Positions 54,866-63,566 of a DNA stretch of 64,000 bases are shown here, in pieces. Source of the stretch: Sunxiuqinia sp965372405 (lineage in GTDB: Bacteria; Bacteroidota; Bacteroidia; Bacteroidales; Prolixibacteraceae); assembly GCA_965372405.1 (NCBI GenBank), contig CBDVCE010000003.1, forward strand, positions 55,063 to 119,062, written 5' to 3'. The position numbers and the translations under genes were made by a program. Under the pieces are notes generated by a model. It was not told the origin of the DNA, searched no databases, and worked only from the letters and a program-made list of their open reading frames with translations. Every line of letters starts with the position of its first letter. Within the stretch, counting starts at the first letter, position 1.

Positions 54866-55966
54866 ATGTCTAAAATCCCATTGCATCGATTTAATCGTGT
54901 GGAACTATCAGAAATAATTCCAGACAAAAATTTCAGGAACAAATTATCTTCTAAGGGATATGATAAAATTGATAATATCCATCAAGTTTTAGAACTGGAT
55001 TTATCTGATGCAAAAATTGAGGATTTAACAGGAATTGAATATTTCAAGTCCTTAAATAAATTGATATGTTACAATAACCAACTTACAAGTTTAGATGTTA
55101 GTAAAAATGTAAATCTAACAGAATTATGGTGTAGCGACAATCGGATTCAGGAATTAGATGTAGGCAATAATTCAGCTATGGAATTGTTATTTTGTGCAGA
55201 CAACAAGCTTAAGAAGCTAAATATTCGCAATATTCCTAAATTAGTTAAACTAGATTGTAAATGGAATAAACTTACAGAACTTGATATTCGCAATAATCCT
55301 AGATTAGTTTTACTAGATTGTGAAAGCAATAGATTAACGGAGCTTGATGTTAGCAAAAACCCTGCCTTGGAAGTCTTATTATGCGGAAACTATAATTATA
55401 TTGCTAATAATGAATCATATACGGACAATAGGTTTTCGACGCTGGACTTAAGCAAGAATGGCTTATTAAAAAGATTGATTTGCAATGGAAATGGATTGTC
55501 AGAACTCAATATTTCAGAAAATATAGCCTTGGAAGAGATTGAGTGTGCCAATAATAATATTGGAACGCTAAATATCAACAACAACACCGCTCTAAAATCA
55601 TTAGATTGCTGCAACACTCAAATTACGGACTTAAATGTAAGTGATAATACTGCTTTAACCCATTTAGATTGTTCCCATAATAAACTAACAAGTTTAGATG
55701 TAAGTCATAATACTGCTTTAATATTTTTGATATGCGGTAACAATAATTTATTAGCTCTAAATGTTAGGCAGAATAAGAATTTAAAAACTTTGCGTTGTTA
55801 CGATACTCAAATAACTAGCGTGGATATCAGCAGTACACTTGTAACAGATTTTTTTTGTATGGGCAAGAGATTTGCTAGTGTCAAAATTAATCAAAACCAG
55901 ATTCACATCGCTGAATATTACAAAGAGCATTATTCATTCATAACATTCTCAATTACTTGTGATTAA
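54866..55966 (+). CDS. Leucine-rich repeat protein, no export signal
   Basis: A 366-residue protein with an N-terminal cap (1-45) and about 13 LRRs of 20-23 residues of the type LTxLDVSxNxALxxLxCxxN, from about 47 to 345. The repeats resemble those of internalin/BspA-like surface proteins, but there is no signal peptide, no anchor and no sorting tail, so it is predicted cytoplasmic. It may be a ligand-binding or sensing protein; a partner cannot be named. Single gene with about 225 bases of empty DNA upstream. Confidence 0.8.
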   Translation: MSKIPLHRFNRVELSEIIPDKNFRNKLSSKGYDKIDNIHQVLELDLSDAKIEDLTGIEYFKSLNKLICYNNQLTSLDVSKNVNLTELWCSDNRIQELDVGNNSAMELLFCADNKLKKLNIRNIPKLVKLDCKWNKLTELDIRNNPRLVLLDCESNRLTELDVSKNPALEVLLCGNYNYIANNESYTDNRFSTLDLSKNGLLKRLICNGNGLSELNISENIALEEIECANNNIGTLNINNNTALKSLDCCNTQITDLNVSDNTALTHLDCSHNKLTSLDVSHNTALIFLICGNNNLLALNVRQNKNLKTLRCYDTQITSVDISSTLVTDFFCMGKRFASVKINQNQIHIAEYYKEHYSFITFSITCD

Positions 55967-56043
55967 AACGAAAAATAAAAGTTGACAATTTGCTAGATAA
56001 CTATCCTTTAAATCTAATTCATCACAATTAAATTATTTTCAAA

Positions 56044-56229
56044 ATGAAAAAGTTTCTAATTCTATTACTCGTGAGTTTTATTTCAGTAATAACATTAGCA
56101 GAACATGGAAAACCATGGGATGTTACGGACGACTATGGCTCAAATACCGGTTCAGTAATAGCGTTAATTATATTCTTCTTACTCATCATTATTGGGGCAT
56201 TACGCAGCAGATTCAAGGATAGAAAATGA
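56044..56229 (+). CDS. Small membrane protein
   Basis: A 61-residue protein with a signal-peptide-like N-terminus (KKFLILLLVSFISVITLA), a short polar loop and a second hydrophobic helix at about 38-52 followed by RSRFKDRK. The layout fits a signal peptide plus one membrane helix with a positive cytoplasmic tail. It follows the LRR gene by 77 bases. Function unknown. Confidence 0.55.
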   Translation: MKKFLILLLVSFISVITLAEHGKPWDVTDDYGSNTGSVIALIIFFLLIIIGALRSRFKDRK

Positions 56230-56374
56230 TAAATACAAAAATGTTGAATTAGCAACAGGTAAACTAAAAATTACCGTCTACGAGAGATATTCTAAGTCTA
56301 CTCTAAAAACATAATATTTCAATTAATTAAAAAAGTGTTGCTACTGTTAAAAAAATCCTTGGATTCGACAGGTA

Positions 56375-56390
56375 ATGTTTAGCTAAACAT
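56375..56390. promoter_or_regulatory. 16-bp perfect palindrome
   Basis: ATGTTTAGCTAAACAT is fully self-complementary, in the 376-base gap before the helicase-like gene (56230-56605). It could be an operator. Apart from this and repeat copy B the gap shows no gene. Confidence 0.4.
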
Positions 56391-56478
56391 CCGACTATCT
56401 TTATTTGAAGCGAAGATGTAATATCGTTAACAAAATAATTCCTGTTGCTTTATTTGCTAGATTCTCTATTTGAGACTA

Positions 56479-56580
56479 ATTTTAACCTCGTAATTTAAGA
56501 ATGAGGTAAATTTTCATTTCTGGCATATATAGGCAATAATTATTCAAAAAAATATCCCATCTTGAGATTAGAGAGTTAAA
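56479..56580 (+). repeat. Island palindromic repeat, copy B (full)
   Basis: About 102 bases. The left end TTTTAACCTCGTAATTTAAG and right end TTGAGATTAGAGAGTTAAA are imperfect inverted copies. The centre holds TTTCTGGC. It ends 25 bases before the helicase-like gene. Confidence 0.75.
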
Positions 56581-56605
56581 CACACCCGTAAAAGATAAAT
56601 CTCAC

Positions 56606-58474
56606 ATGGAGACCAGAACAATAAAAATCAATAAAGATCAATACCTTACAGACGTTTTTAAGGATGAAGGATACGAATTCAATGCTATTCCTGCAAATTG
56701 CATACTTGATAAAACTATTCCTGGGCTTGGAGCTACTTACAGCGAAATAGTCGCTAAGCGGAATTCAATTATCATAGAACCCAATATCCCCGTAATTCTT
56801 GGTAAAACGGAAGGAAAGAAGGAATTACTTGCGGTTTATGAAAAGACAACTGATAAGCAAATTAAGACATATCTAGCCAATAAAAAGATAGAGTTCAAAA
56901 AGTTTCTTTGTACTCCTGAAAGTTATATTAAAGTTCGAAATATTGCGGCTGATCCTGAGGTTGTAGTTAATATTTACCAAGACTATTTCTGTTTGTTTGA
57001 TGAATGTGAGAAAATTACTCAGGATATTGATTACCGTGATTTAATTGCATTACCAATACAAGATTTCTTTTCATTTCAGAATAAAGCTTTTGTTTCTGCT
57101 ACTCCATTAGATGTAAGGGACAAAAGATTTGTACAAAAGGGATTTTTCAAGCTCAAAATTGATCCTCAATATGAATACAGGAAAGATATTGAACTGATTG
57201 TTACTAATCGCTATGATAAAACTGTTATAGAAAAATTGGAGGAACTCAAAGATAGTGAGTGCATTTGTGTGTTTTTGAATTCCACCAATGGTCTGAATAA
57301 GATTATAAACCATATTGAGCAGTTAGGGATAAAAGATTATAGCGCATTTTGTTCAAGCAAAAGTGTGTTGAAGTTTAAAGACAGAGCTATTAAAAACAGC
57401 TTTGAAAATCTGGAATTACCATTAGCAAAATATAACTTCTTCACATCTCGTTTCTTTTCAGCGGTTGATTTTTATGTAGATAAGAAACCTGATATTATAA
57501 TCCTTACAGACTTAAACGAAGCAAAATATTCCAGAATTGACCCTGTAACAAATGCAATTCAGATTTATGGGAGGTTTAGAAATGAGTTTTCAGACGGTAA
57601 AAAATTCAACTCATTAACTCATATCACCAATGTTGATGAGACTGAAATAGTTCTATCTATAGATGATATTGAGTTATATTTAAAGGAGGCTGAAAATGTC
57701 TATGATGCTTTGCAAGATCGCCATAATAATGAAACTGAATACGCTAAGAAATTGCTTTTATCTCATGACCTCACAAAGATTACTTTCAGTAAGTTCCTAA
57801 ACAAGGATAAATCAAAAAACTACTTTGCGGTTGATAATTTCTATGATGATGAAAGGGTGAAAGGTTATTACTTATCTGCTGAAAATTTAGAAGCTGCTTA
57901 TTTTGCTACTGATCATTTAATTCCACACCTTGAAGTTAAGAATGAACTTGTTGGAGATAGGCAACTTTTGAGATATAAACGTTTACGATCTAATATTGAA
58001 TCCAGAAAACTAATTGTTGAGATATTAGATTCACTCAATGATCGGGAGGTTGAATCTTCCGTTATTGATTATGCAATGAATGAGTTTCGGAAGCATGAAA
58101 TAAGAGAAAAAGCAGAGGTTGCAAATCATATCATTGATGCTTATGAGAAACTTGGTGGGGAAGCCATTAGAAATGTTGATTTTAAAAAAACTAGAATTGA
58201 TGCACTTCTAAATAATTTTGAGAAAGAACAGAATCATAAGAAAATGTTCTCCCTTGAAGTCAGAGATGCGATTAATAGTAAACTATCCGAGCATACAGAA
58301 TATTTGTTAGCCGATACAATTGATGCAATCAAAGACGTTTTTAATGTTTACGGAATTACTGCAAAGGTTAATCTTCCTACCATTAAAAAATATTTTGGGG
58401 CTGATAAATTAAAGGGGAAAGGTAAAGAGGGATATATTTTACTAAGGAAATTTCAGCCAGATGAAGAATTATAA
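56606..58474 (+). CDS. SF2 helicase-like protein with changed Walker A
   Basis: A 622-residue protein. TIPGLGATYSEI at 37-48 takes the Walker A place but has Ala-Thr where Gly-Lys-Thr is expected. Walker B is FDECEK with DECE at 132-135, motif III is SAT at 164-166, TSRFFSAVDF near 288 resembles motif V, and QIYGRFRN near 325 is a good motif VI. So the SF2 helicase fold is likely, but normal ATP hydrolysis is doubtful. The last 250 residues are helical without known domain. I recall related proteins in Bacteroidota mobile elements, so a role in element replication or defence is possible. Confidence 0.7.
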   Translation: METRTIKINKDQYLTDVFKDEGYEFNAIPANCILDKTIPGLGATYSEIVAKRNSIIIEPNIPVILGKTEGKKELLAVYEKTTDKQIKTYLANKKIEFKKFLCTPESYIKVRNIAADPEVVVNIYQDYFCLFDECEKITQDIDYRDLIALPIQDFFSFQNKAFVSATPLDVRDKRFVQKGFFKLKIDPQYEYRKDIELIVTNRYDKTVIEKLEELKDSECICVFLNSTNGLNKIINHIEQLGIKDYSAFCSSKSVLKFKDRAIKNSFENLELPLAKYNFFTSRFFSAVDFYVDKKPDIIILTDLNEAKYSRIDPVTNAIQIYGRFRNEFSDGKKFNSLTHITNVDETEIVLSIDDIELYLKEAENVYDALQDRHNNETEYAKKLLLSHDLTKITFSKFLNKDKSKNYFAVDNFYDDERVKGYYLSAENLEAAYFATDHLIPHLEVKNELVGDRQLLRYKRLRSNIESRKLIVEILDSLNDREVESSVIDYAMNEFRKHEIREKAEVANHIIDAYEKLGGEAIRNVDFKKTRIDALLNNFEKEQNHKKMFSLEVRDAINSKLSEHTEYLLADTIDAIKDVFNVYGITAKVNLPTIKKYFGADKLKGKGKEGYILLRKFQPDEEL

Positions 58475-58502
58475 ATATTCGTAAATTGTAGAAAAAACTA
58501 TT

Positions 58503-58913
58503 ATGCTGTTTGACTACCTTAAAATAATAGTAACAATATCGTTGGCTGTAGTTGGCTGGACTATTGGTCACTATTATACGAATAAAAGAATTCGTGATCA
58601 AAAAAGAAGAGATCTTTCTGTTGAACACCTTATAAATGCTTACCGCATTTTGGTTAATGATATATCTCATAGAGCTGAAACACCAGAAAGAGATAGAAAA
58701 CTTGAAGATATTTTATCAGACATTCAACTTTTCGGTTCTGAATATCAGGTGAAAATAGCAAAAAAGTTAGCAGAGGATGTTGCTAATGGAGGTGAGTTTT
58801 TGCTTGATCCATTAATTAACAGTTTGAGAGATGATCTACGGAAGGAGTTACATCTTTCAAAGATTGATGGAAATGTAAAATGGCTAAGATTTAGTAAGGA
58901 TGAAGTCAATTGA
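58503..58913 (+). CDS. Small membrane-anchored hypothetical protein
   Basis: A 136-residue protein with one N-terminal helix (IIVTISLAVVGWTIGHYYT at 8-26) and a basic stretch KRIRDQKRRDLS, so the remaining 100 residues should be cytoplasmic. The soluble part is helical (HRAETPERDRKLEDILSDIQ). It lies 28 bases after the helicase-like gene and 46 before the PD-(D/E)XK gene, so the three may form one unit. Function unknown. Confidence 0.65.
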   Translation: MLFDYLKIIVTISLAVVGWTIGHYYTNKRIRDQKRRDLSVEHLINAYRILVNDISHRAETPERDRKLEDILSDIQLFGSEYQVKIAKKLAEDVANGGEFLLDPLINSLRDDLRKELHLSKIDGNVKWLRFSKDEVN

Positions 58914-58959
58914 AAGAACTCCAAAACAGAACGCAAAAAGTAAAAAATCATAACAAAAT

Positions 58960-59787
58960 ATGAGAGAATTTGATTTTAAAGAATTTCGTCAAAACCTTCA
59001 ATTAGACTTTGATAAGGTAAGAGCAACACTTGAGAATATTGAAGATTTTACTTTTAACCAGATGCATCATGATGGATATGCTTTAGATACAGAGTTTCTC
59101 GAAGATTTGCTTGAACAAATTGCATTAAAATTAGAATTTGCATATGATTTCATGGGATTAGAAAAAATGTCTGTAAAGCTTAATGATGAACTTAGAGAAT
59201 TCCACGGGAATTTCCATTATACCTTACAACATGGAATTATTGATATTGTCTATTCACCAGTGGATGTAATTTTACAAAAGCATTTTAATGCGATCACTTC
59301 ACATCTTAAGGTAGAAGATTCAGATAAGGAGATTGAGGATTCCATGAATTTACTGGAACGGATTTTAAGAGGCACAGCAAAAATCCTCAAAGATGGTAAT
59401 ATTGAACCATCGAATGAAAATGAAGTCAGAAATGAAGTGTACAGAATTTTAATTCATGTTTTTCCATTTACTGTACGTGAGATTCCTATCGCTAAGGTTT
59501 CTAAATCATATAAGCCAGACATTGGAATCAAAAGTTTAAAATGTGCGGTAGAATATAAATTTGCAGATAACGAAACAGAAGCTAAAAAAGCAATTGAAGG
59601 GATATTTGCGGATATACAAGGTTACGAAGGTTCTGAAGATTGGAAGACATTCTATGCTGTGATTTATATGACTGATAATTTTATGACGCAAGACCAAGTA
59701 GAAGCAGAATTTAAATTGTCAAAAGTGCCTTATAACTGGAAACCTATTGTAGTTTATGGGAAAGGTGGACGAAAAAGAAAGAAGTAG
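58960..59787 (+). CDS. PD-(D/E)XK nuclease-like protein
   Basis: A 275-residue cytoplasmic protein. The N-terminal 150 residues are helical. The C-terminal part fits a PD-(D/E)XK core: NEVRNEVYRILIHVFP with Glu near 156 or 159, KSYKPDIGI with Pro186-Asp187, KCAVEYKF with Glu198-Tyr-Lys200, then ADIQGYEG with a Gln that could be the motif IV residue. The basic tail GRKRKK may touch DNA. It could be a nuclease effector of the preceding helicase-like module. Confidence 0.75.
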   Translation: MREFDFKEFRQNLQLDFDKVRATLENIEDFTFNQMHHDGYALDTEFLEDLLEQIALKLEFAYDFMGLEKMSVKLNDELREFHGNFHYTLQHGIIDIVYSPVDVILQKHFNAITSHLKVEDSDKEIEDSMNLLERILRGTAKILKDGNIEPSNENEVRNEVYRILIHVFPFTVREIPIAKVSKSYKPDIGIKSLKCAVEYKFADNETEAKKAIEGIFADIQGYEGSEDWKTFYAVIYMTDNFMTQDQVEAEFKLSKVPYNWKPIVVYGKGGRKRKK

Positions 59788-59814
59788 TTTAATTAATTAA
59801 CAATATCAAATAGC

Positions 59815-59822
59815 TATATTTG
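59815..59822 (+). promoter_or_regulatory. -7 box before structured RNA
   Basis: TATATTTG matches TAnnTTTG exactly and lies 6 bases before the first hairpin of the putative RNA. A clear -33 TTG is not seen. Confidence 0.5.
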
Positions 59823-59827
59823 CATAA

Positions 59828-60039
59828 GGTTGAAGAGTCAACCAACTTATTAAGAAAATAACGAAAGCGTTTTAATATTATCCTGTTTTAGAAAATCGCC
59901 AGTTTTTAAAGAACACAAGGATGATAGCAATTTTGCTTCACGTCTATATATTATGGGCGTGGGGCTGTTGCTTATCTTGTGTTCAGGTGTCTGGCGATAC
60001 CTCTAAAGCGGATAGGTTAGCAGTTCCCACGCTTTTTTT
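59828..60039 (+). ncRNA. Putative structured RNA with crossing helices and terminator
   Basis: About 212 bases without an open frame. Helices seen: GGTTGA-AGAG-TCAACC (59828-59843); CGCCAG (59897-59902) with CTGGCG (59991-59996); GAACACAAG (59911-59919) with CTTGTGTTC (59976-59984); AGGTGTC-TGGC-GATACCT (59985-60002); GCGTGGG (59957-59963) with CCCACGC (60026-60032) followed by seven T. The last helix crosses the 9-bp one, and the TGGC loop can pair with GCCA at 59898-59901 region, so the RNA is a pseudoknot or a switch between folds. It may be a free RNA or a leader of the GLUG gene 48 bases downstream. I cannot name a known family. Confidence 0.65.
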
Positions 60040-60087
60040 ATATGAAATCCTGATCTTAGGGAACGGTGAAGGGCAAAAAAATAAACC

Positions 60088-61686
60088 ATGACAAATTTCA
60101 GAATCATTTTCCTTTTCTTAACCTTAATCTTAGTAGTCCTATTTGGATGCAGTAAAGAAAATTCAGATGAAAATCAAGTAGTACAAGAAAATGGCTCAAT
60201 CGAATTTCCTTATCTCATTCAGGACAAACAAGATTTGAAAGATTATCGAGACAAAATAAACAACGACAATTCAAATTATGGAGACAAGGCTTATAAATTA
60301 ATAGCTGATATTAATTTCGAAGGAGAGCATAACTGGATTCCAATTGGTCTAAATGAGAATAGTGCTTTTAAAGGAATATTTGATGGTAACGGGGAAAAAG
60401 TTGAAGATATCAAGATTGGTAGTGCTTCTACTAAAATTGAAATTCAATATGCTGGGTTGTTTGGATATGTTGAAAGTGCTGAAATCAAAAATTTAGAGGT
60501 TCATTGGAGTCAGATCAATGCTCGTCCAAATAGTGGAGGTTGCAGTGGTGGTGGAATTGTTGGCTATGCTTCTGGAAGCGATATAGTGGACTGTAATTCA
60601 AGTGGCGATATTAGCATTGATGGTAGCGCAGGAGGGATAATTGGAAGAGCCAATAATTGTAATATATTGAATTGCAGTTCCTCTAACGGAATAATTACTG
60701 GGCTAACTGGAGTTGGAGGCATTGTTGGTAGTGGTGAGAAAAGTAGCATCAGCTTTTGTTCTTCGTCTGTTGAAGTTATTGGACATAACAATACAGGAGG
60801 AATTGCAGGAGAAGCTGAAAAAATAGAGAATTCTTATGCTACAGGTTTTATTTCAGGAATACAACATTGTGGAGGAATAACAGGAGAGGCATCCGAAGTT
60901 ATCAACTGTTATTTTACAGGCTCTGTTTCAAGTAACCCTGAAATTAACCATTATGGAGTACCCCATCTTTTGGGAGGCATTGCTGGGAAATCAGATTTAA
61001 TTGTTAATTGCTATTCAACTGGTTCAATTTATGCAATTACAGAATCAAGCTCATGGGGTGCATATGCTGGTGGAATTGTTGGAGAACTTACTGGTGGAGC
61101 TGTCATAAATAGTTATTCATCAAACAGTGTCATAACATCAAGATCACCAAAAACATCATACTCAGGAGGGATAGTTGCTATTAATAATGGTAATCGTGGG
61201 AAAATAATAAATTGTTATTCAGCAAGTGAAATTAAATCAAGGACAACATCTGCATTAGAAAGTAAAGCCCAATCATATTCTTGTGGTGTTATTGCTCATA
61301 TTTCTTTAAATGGTTGTGAAATACAGAATTGTTTAGCCTTAAACAATCAAATAATGGCAATTTGTGCCACAAACTCAAATTATGCTCATGCTAACCGATT
61401 AGCAGGTTATTCAGTTAATTATTATACCTCAGCCTATAAAAACACTGATATTTCTAGTAGTTCTGCATCTGATAAAATGAATGTTTTAATAGGGAAAGAT
61501 GATTTCAACCTAATATGGGTGACTGATTTCTCCGATACAAAAAAGCATGGCAATGAGCTAGCTAAAAATCCAGTTGATTTATTGAATAGTTACGTTTCAG
61601 CTAGCTCATCATATAACGGAATACCTTTGTTAGAATGGAAAGTTCAATCAGAGGATAATAATAGCTATCCTATATTTGATGAATAG
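60088..61686 (+). CDS. GLUG-repeat surface lipoprotein
   Basis: A 532-residue lipoprotein (leader LVVLFGC, Cys near 21). Residues 40-95 resemble the N-terminal part of GLUG proteins (IQDKQDLKDYRDKINND, GIFDGNGEKVEDIKIG). From about 120 to 420 there are repeats of about 25-30 residues with GGIVGYASGSDIVDCNSSG-type units, forming a beta helix. Such proteins are cell-surface adhesins or receptors. It stands downstream of the structured RNA, which may control it. Confidence 0.85.
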   Translation: MTNFRIIFLFLTLILVVLFGCSKENSDENQVVQENGSIEFPYLIQDKQDLKDYRDKINNDNSNYGDKAYKLIADINFEGEHNWIPIGLNENSAFKGIFDGNGEKVEDIKIGSASTKIEIQYAGLFGYVESAEIKNLEVHWSQINARPNSGGCSGGGIVGYASGSDIVDCNSSGDISIDGSAGGIIGRANNCNILNCSSSNGIITGLTGVGGIVGSGEKSSISFCSSSVEVIGHNNTGGIAGEAEKIENSYATGFISGIQHCGGITGEASEVINCYFTGSVSSNPEINHYGVPHLLGGIAGKSDLIVNCYSTGSIYAITESSSWGAYAGGIVGELTGGAVINSYSSNSVITSRSPKTSYSGGIVAINNGNRGKIINCYSASEIKSRTTSALESKAQSYSCGVIAHISLNGCEIQNCLALNNQIMAICATNSNYAHANRLAGYSVNYYTSAYKNTDISSSSASDKMNVLIGKDDFNLIWVTDFSDTKKHGNELAKNPVDLLNSYVSASSSYNGIPLLEWKVQSEDNNSYPIFDE

Positions 61687-61747
61687 TTCCCTCTATGTTA
61701 GGGAGCTTTCCCTCGATGGTTTAAATAAAATGACTAATTTATAAGTT

Positions 61748-62116
61748 ATGGAAGCATTAGAAATGATTGAGTTTTTAAAACAAGGGTCTATTCGTGTAGT
61801 TGGTTCAAATCAATCTGTTTATACGATTAATCATACTAGTAATGATACTGTAATTTATTTCTGGAACAGCGGATATTATAGTTCATTTTCTAATGAGCCA
61901 GAGGGACGGAATTATAATTCATTATTGGAAAAGCTTTCGACAATCATACGAATTGAAAAAGAGATGGACTCTGAATATTATCCGATTTGGACAAAAGAAG
62001 ATGGGATCATACAGCAAGGTGAAAATTTTGTACGATTAAAAGGAAGATACTATACGGTCAGATTTCTTGAAAAATTGATTGATCAGATTATTGATTTTAA
62101 GAAGATTAATATATAG
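61748..62116 (+). CDS. Hypothetical protein
   Basis: A 122-residue soluble protein with alternating strand-like and helix parts (GSIRVVGSNQSVYTINHTSN, then NYNSLLEKLSTIIRIEKEMD). No signal peptide and no motif I know. It ends 9 bases before the next gene, so the two are probably expressed together. Confidence 0.6.
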   Translation: MEALEMIEFLKQGSIRVVGSNQSVYTINHTSNDTVIYFWNSGYYSSFSNEPEGRNYNSLLEKLSTIIRIEKEMDSEYYPIWTKEDGIIQQGENFVRLKGRYYTVRFLEKLIDQIIDFKKINI

Positions 62117-62125
62117 GTCAACAGA

Positions 62126-62746
62126 ATGAAAAAGATTTTTTCTTTGTTAATGGTAGCCATGATTTGTTTATTTTTTATACTCATTCGTGGCTACCTAAAT
62201 GAATGGGAAGTTTTCAGAACTTCATATCAAAATTACTATTATCCTTTAACTGGATGGGAGGAGTTCCTAAGCTCATTATTTCTCTTTATTCCTGTCATTT
62301 TCATTGGTTGGATGCTTTGGGTTAATGGAAAAGAAAAAGTCTTTCAAAGGCTCTCAATGTACTTGGTTTTATTTGTAACGTACATTGTAATTCCGGTTTC
62401 AATATTGATTGGGATTGTGTTGATCGAGGAATATTTAGGGATCAATCTTACTCCGTTCCAAAATAAATATGGTGCAATTGCATTTTTCATACTGGTTACT
62501 ACTGTGTGGAACTATTTACTTACAAGGGTTGAAGGGTTGAAGCTTTCACCAAAGAATTTACTTCTATTGTTGTTTTCCTGTGTTTTAGTTCCTTTTTTCA
62601 CAATTGGGTGGACAATTTTTTTACAATTGTTTGTAAGCGGTTCATTTGTTGAGGATGAGCTCTTCAATGGTGGATTTGTGTTTGCGTTCATTTTATATGA
62701 GGGAACTTACTTTTTGTGGTTGAAATCTAAACTGAGATTTACTTAG
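62126..62746 (+). CDS. Polytopic membrane protein, unknown
   Basis: A 206-residue protein with five to six hydrophobic segments (about 3-22, 44-66, 76-102, 113-130, 140-170, 180-198) and few charged residues between them. No family motif is visible. Its stop codon lies inside the left arm of repeat copy C, so the repeat may have been inserted at or near the 3' end of the gene. Confidence 0.65.
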   Translation: MKKIFSLLMVAMICLFFILIRGYLNEWEVFRTSYQNYYYPLTGWEEFLSSLFLFIPVIFIGWMLWVNGKEKVFQRLSMYLVLFVTYIVIPVSILIGIVLIEEYLGINLTPFQNKYGAIAFFILVTTVWNYLLTRVEGLKLSPKNLLLLLFSCVLVPFFTIGWTIFLQLFVSGSFVEDELFNGGFVFAFILYEGTYFLWLKSKLRFT

Positions 62747-62843
62747 ACTCTCTAATTTAAAGATGGGATATTTTTTTACTTCTGGCTTATATTGGGAGGA
62801 AATATGTGAATTTTTATCCCATATTGAGATTACGAGGTTAAAA
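62743..62843 (+). repeat. Island palindromic repeat, copy C (full)
   Basis: About 101 bases with arms around ACTCTCTAATTTAAAGATGG and TTGAGATTACGAGGTTAAAA, and the shared centre CTTCTGGCTTATAT. Its right arm matches the reverse complement of the left arm of copy B over about 30 bases. Confidence 0.75.
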
Positions 62844-62980
62844 TCATGATTCAGGGGAAAATCAGTCACCACATAAAATCAAAAAAGCAATACATTAATA
62901 TATGCTGCTTTTCTAATTAATCCCCCAGGACTAAAACTTCATAAAGGATAATACTAAATAAGGAATTTATATATAACCTG

Positions 62981-63223
62981 TTAATCCCAGGGGACAATCT
63001 GGGGAAGATTTTTTTTGTCAATCTCTTTCATTGCTGCTTCTACTCGCCTTTCAGAACAAGCCCTATGATGCTGAACAAATAGGTTCTTTTTGTCCTTGTT
63101 GAGACCTTTAATCCAATTATATTTTTCTTCATATGAGGGATGGTCTGTCTCATTTAAGGGACAGTCATTATTTCTTTCTCCATGAGGACATGCATATGCA
63201 ATGCCATATATCATATAATCCAT
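62981..63223 (-). CDS. Small Cys/His-rich protein
   Basis: An 80-residue protein, the only clear minus-strand gene of the island. Cys and His are regularly placed: ACPHGERNNDCPL near 11-23, DHPSYEEKYNWIKGL, QHHRACSERR near 51-60. The pattern suggests a small metal-binding or helix-rich DNA-binding protein. I recall similar short proteins in Bacteroidota but no function. It might regulate the island or its excision. Confidence 0.6.
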   Translation of the reverse strand: MDYMIYGIAYACPHGERNNDCPLNETDHPSYEEKYNWIKGLNKDKKNLFVQHHRACSERRVEAAMKEIDKKNLPQIVPWD

Positions 63224-63566
63224 TCAACCTAATATAAATTCATAAACCATTCTAAAATAAAATCATGAATCTTTCGAAGTAACTATATTTCATACCCTTT
63301 GGGGAGTAAATACCCTACCTAATTCGCTGCCTTTTTTCAAACAAAATATCATCTATGTAATATTGGTTTAAACCTTGATGTGTGCTATTTTCATCTTATA
63401 TTAAGGGTTTAAAATCACACTAGATTACTGATAATCAATGATGATTATTTACCAGAATGAAGAATCAAGCAATGAGGCTCTGAACCATTTTACAGGGAAA
63501 CAAGCGTTCTAATTTTGGGATAAGGAGAAGAAAGCCTCAAAAAAAATTAATTTTTATTTTGAACGC

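Noticed and set aside
56358..56372. GGATTCGACAGG, as at the 5' end of tmRNA
   Set aside because: No acceptor stem before it, no tag reading frame and no 3' tRNA-like part follow within several hundred bases. Likely chance.
54473..62843. The palindromic repeats as integron attC sites (copy B ends in GTTAAAC, which fits the R' consensus)
   Set aside because: The other ends and copies do not fit the R'/R'' consensus, the integrase does not look like IntI, genes are not one per repeat, and the island uses a tRNA att site.
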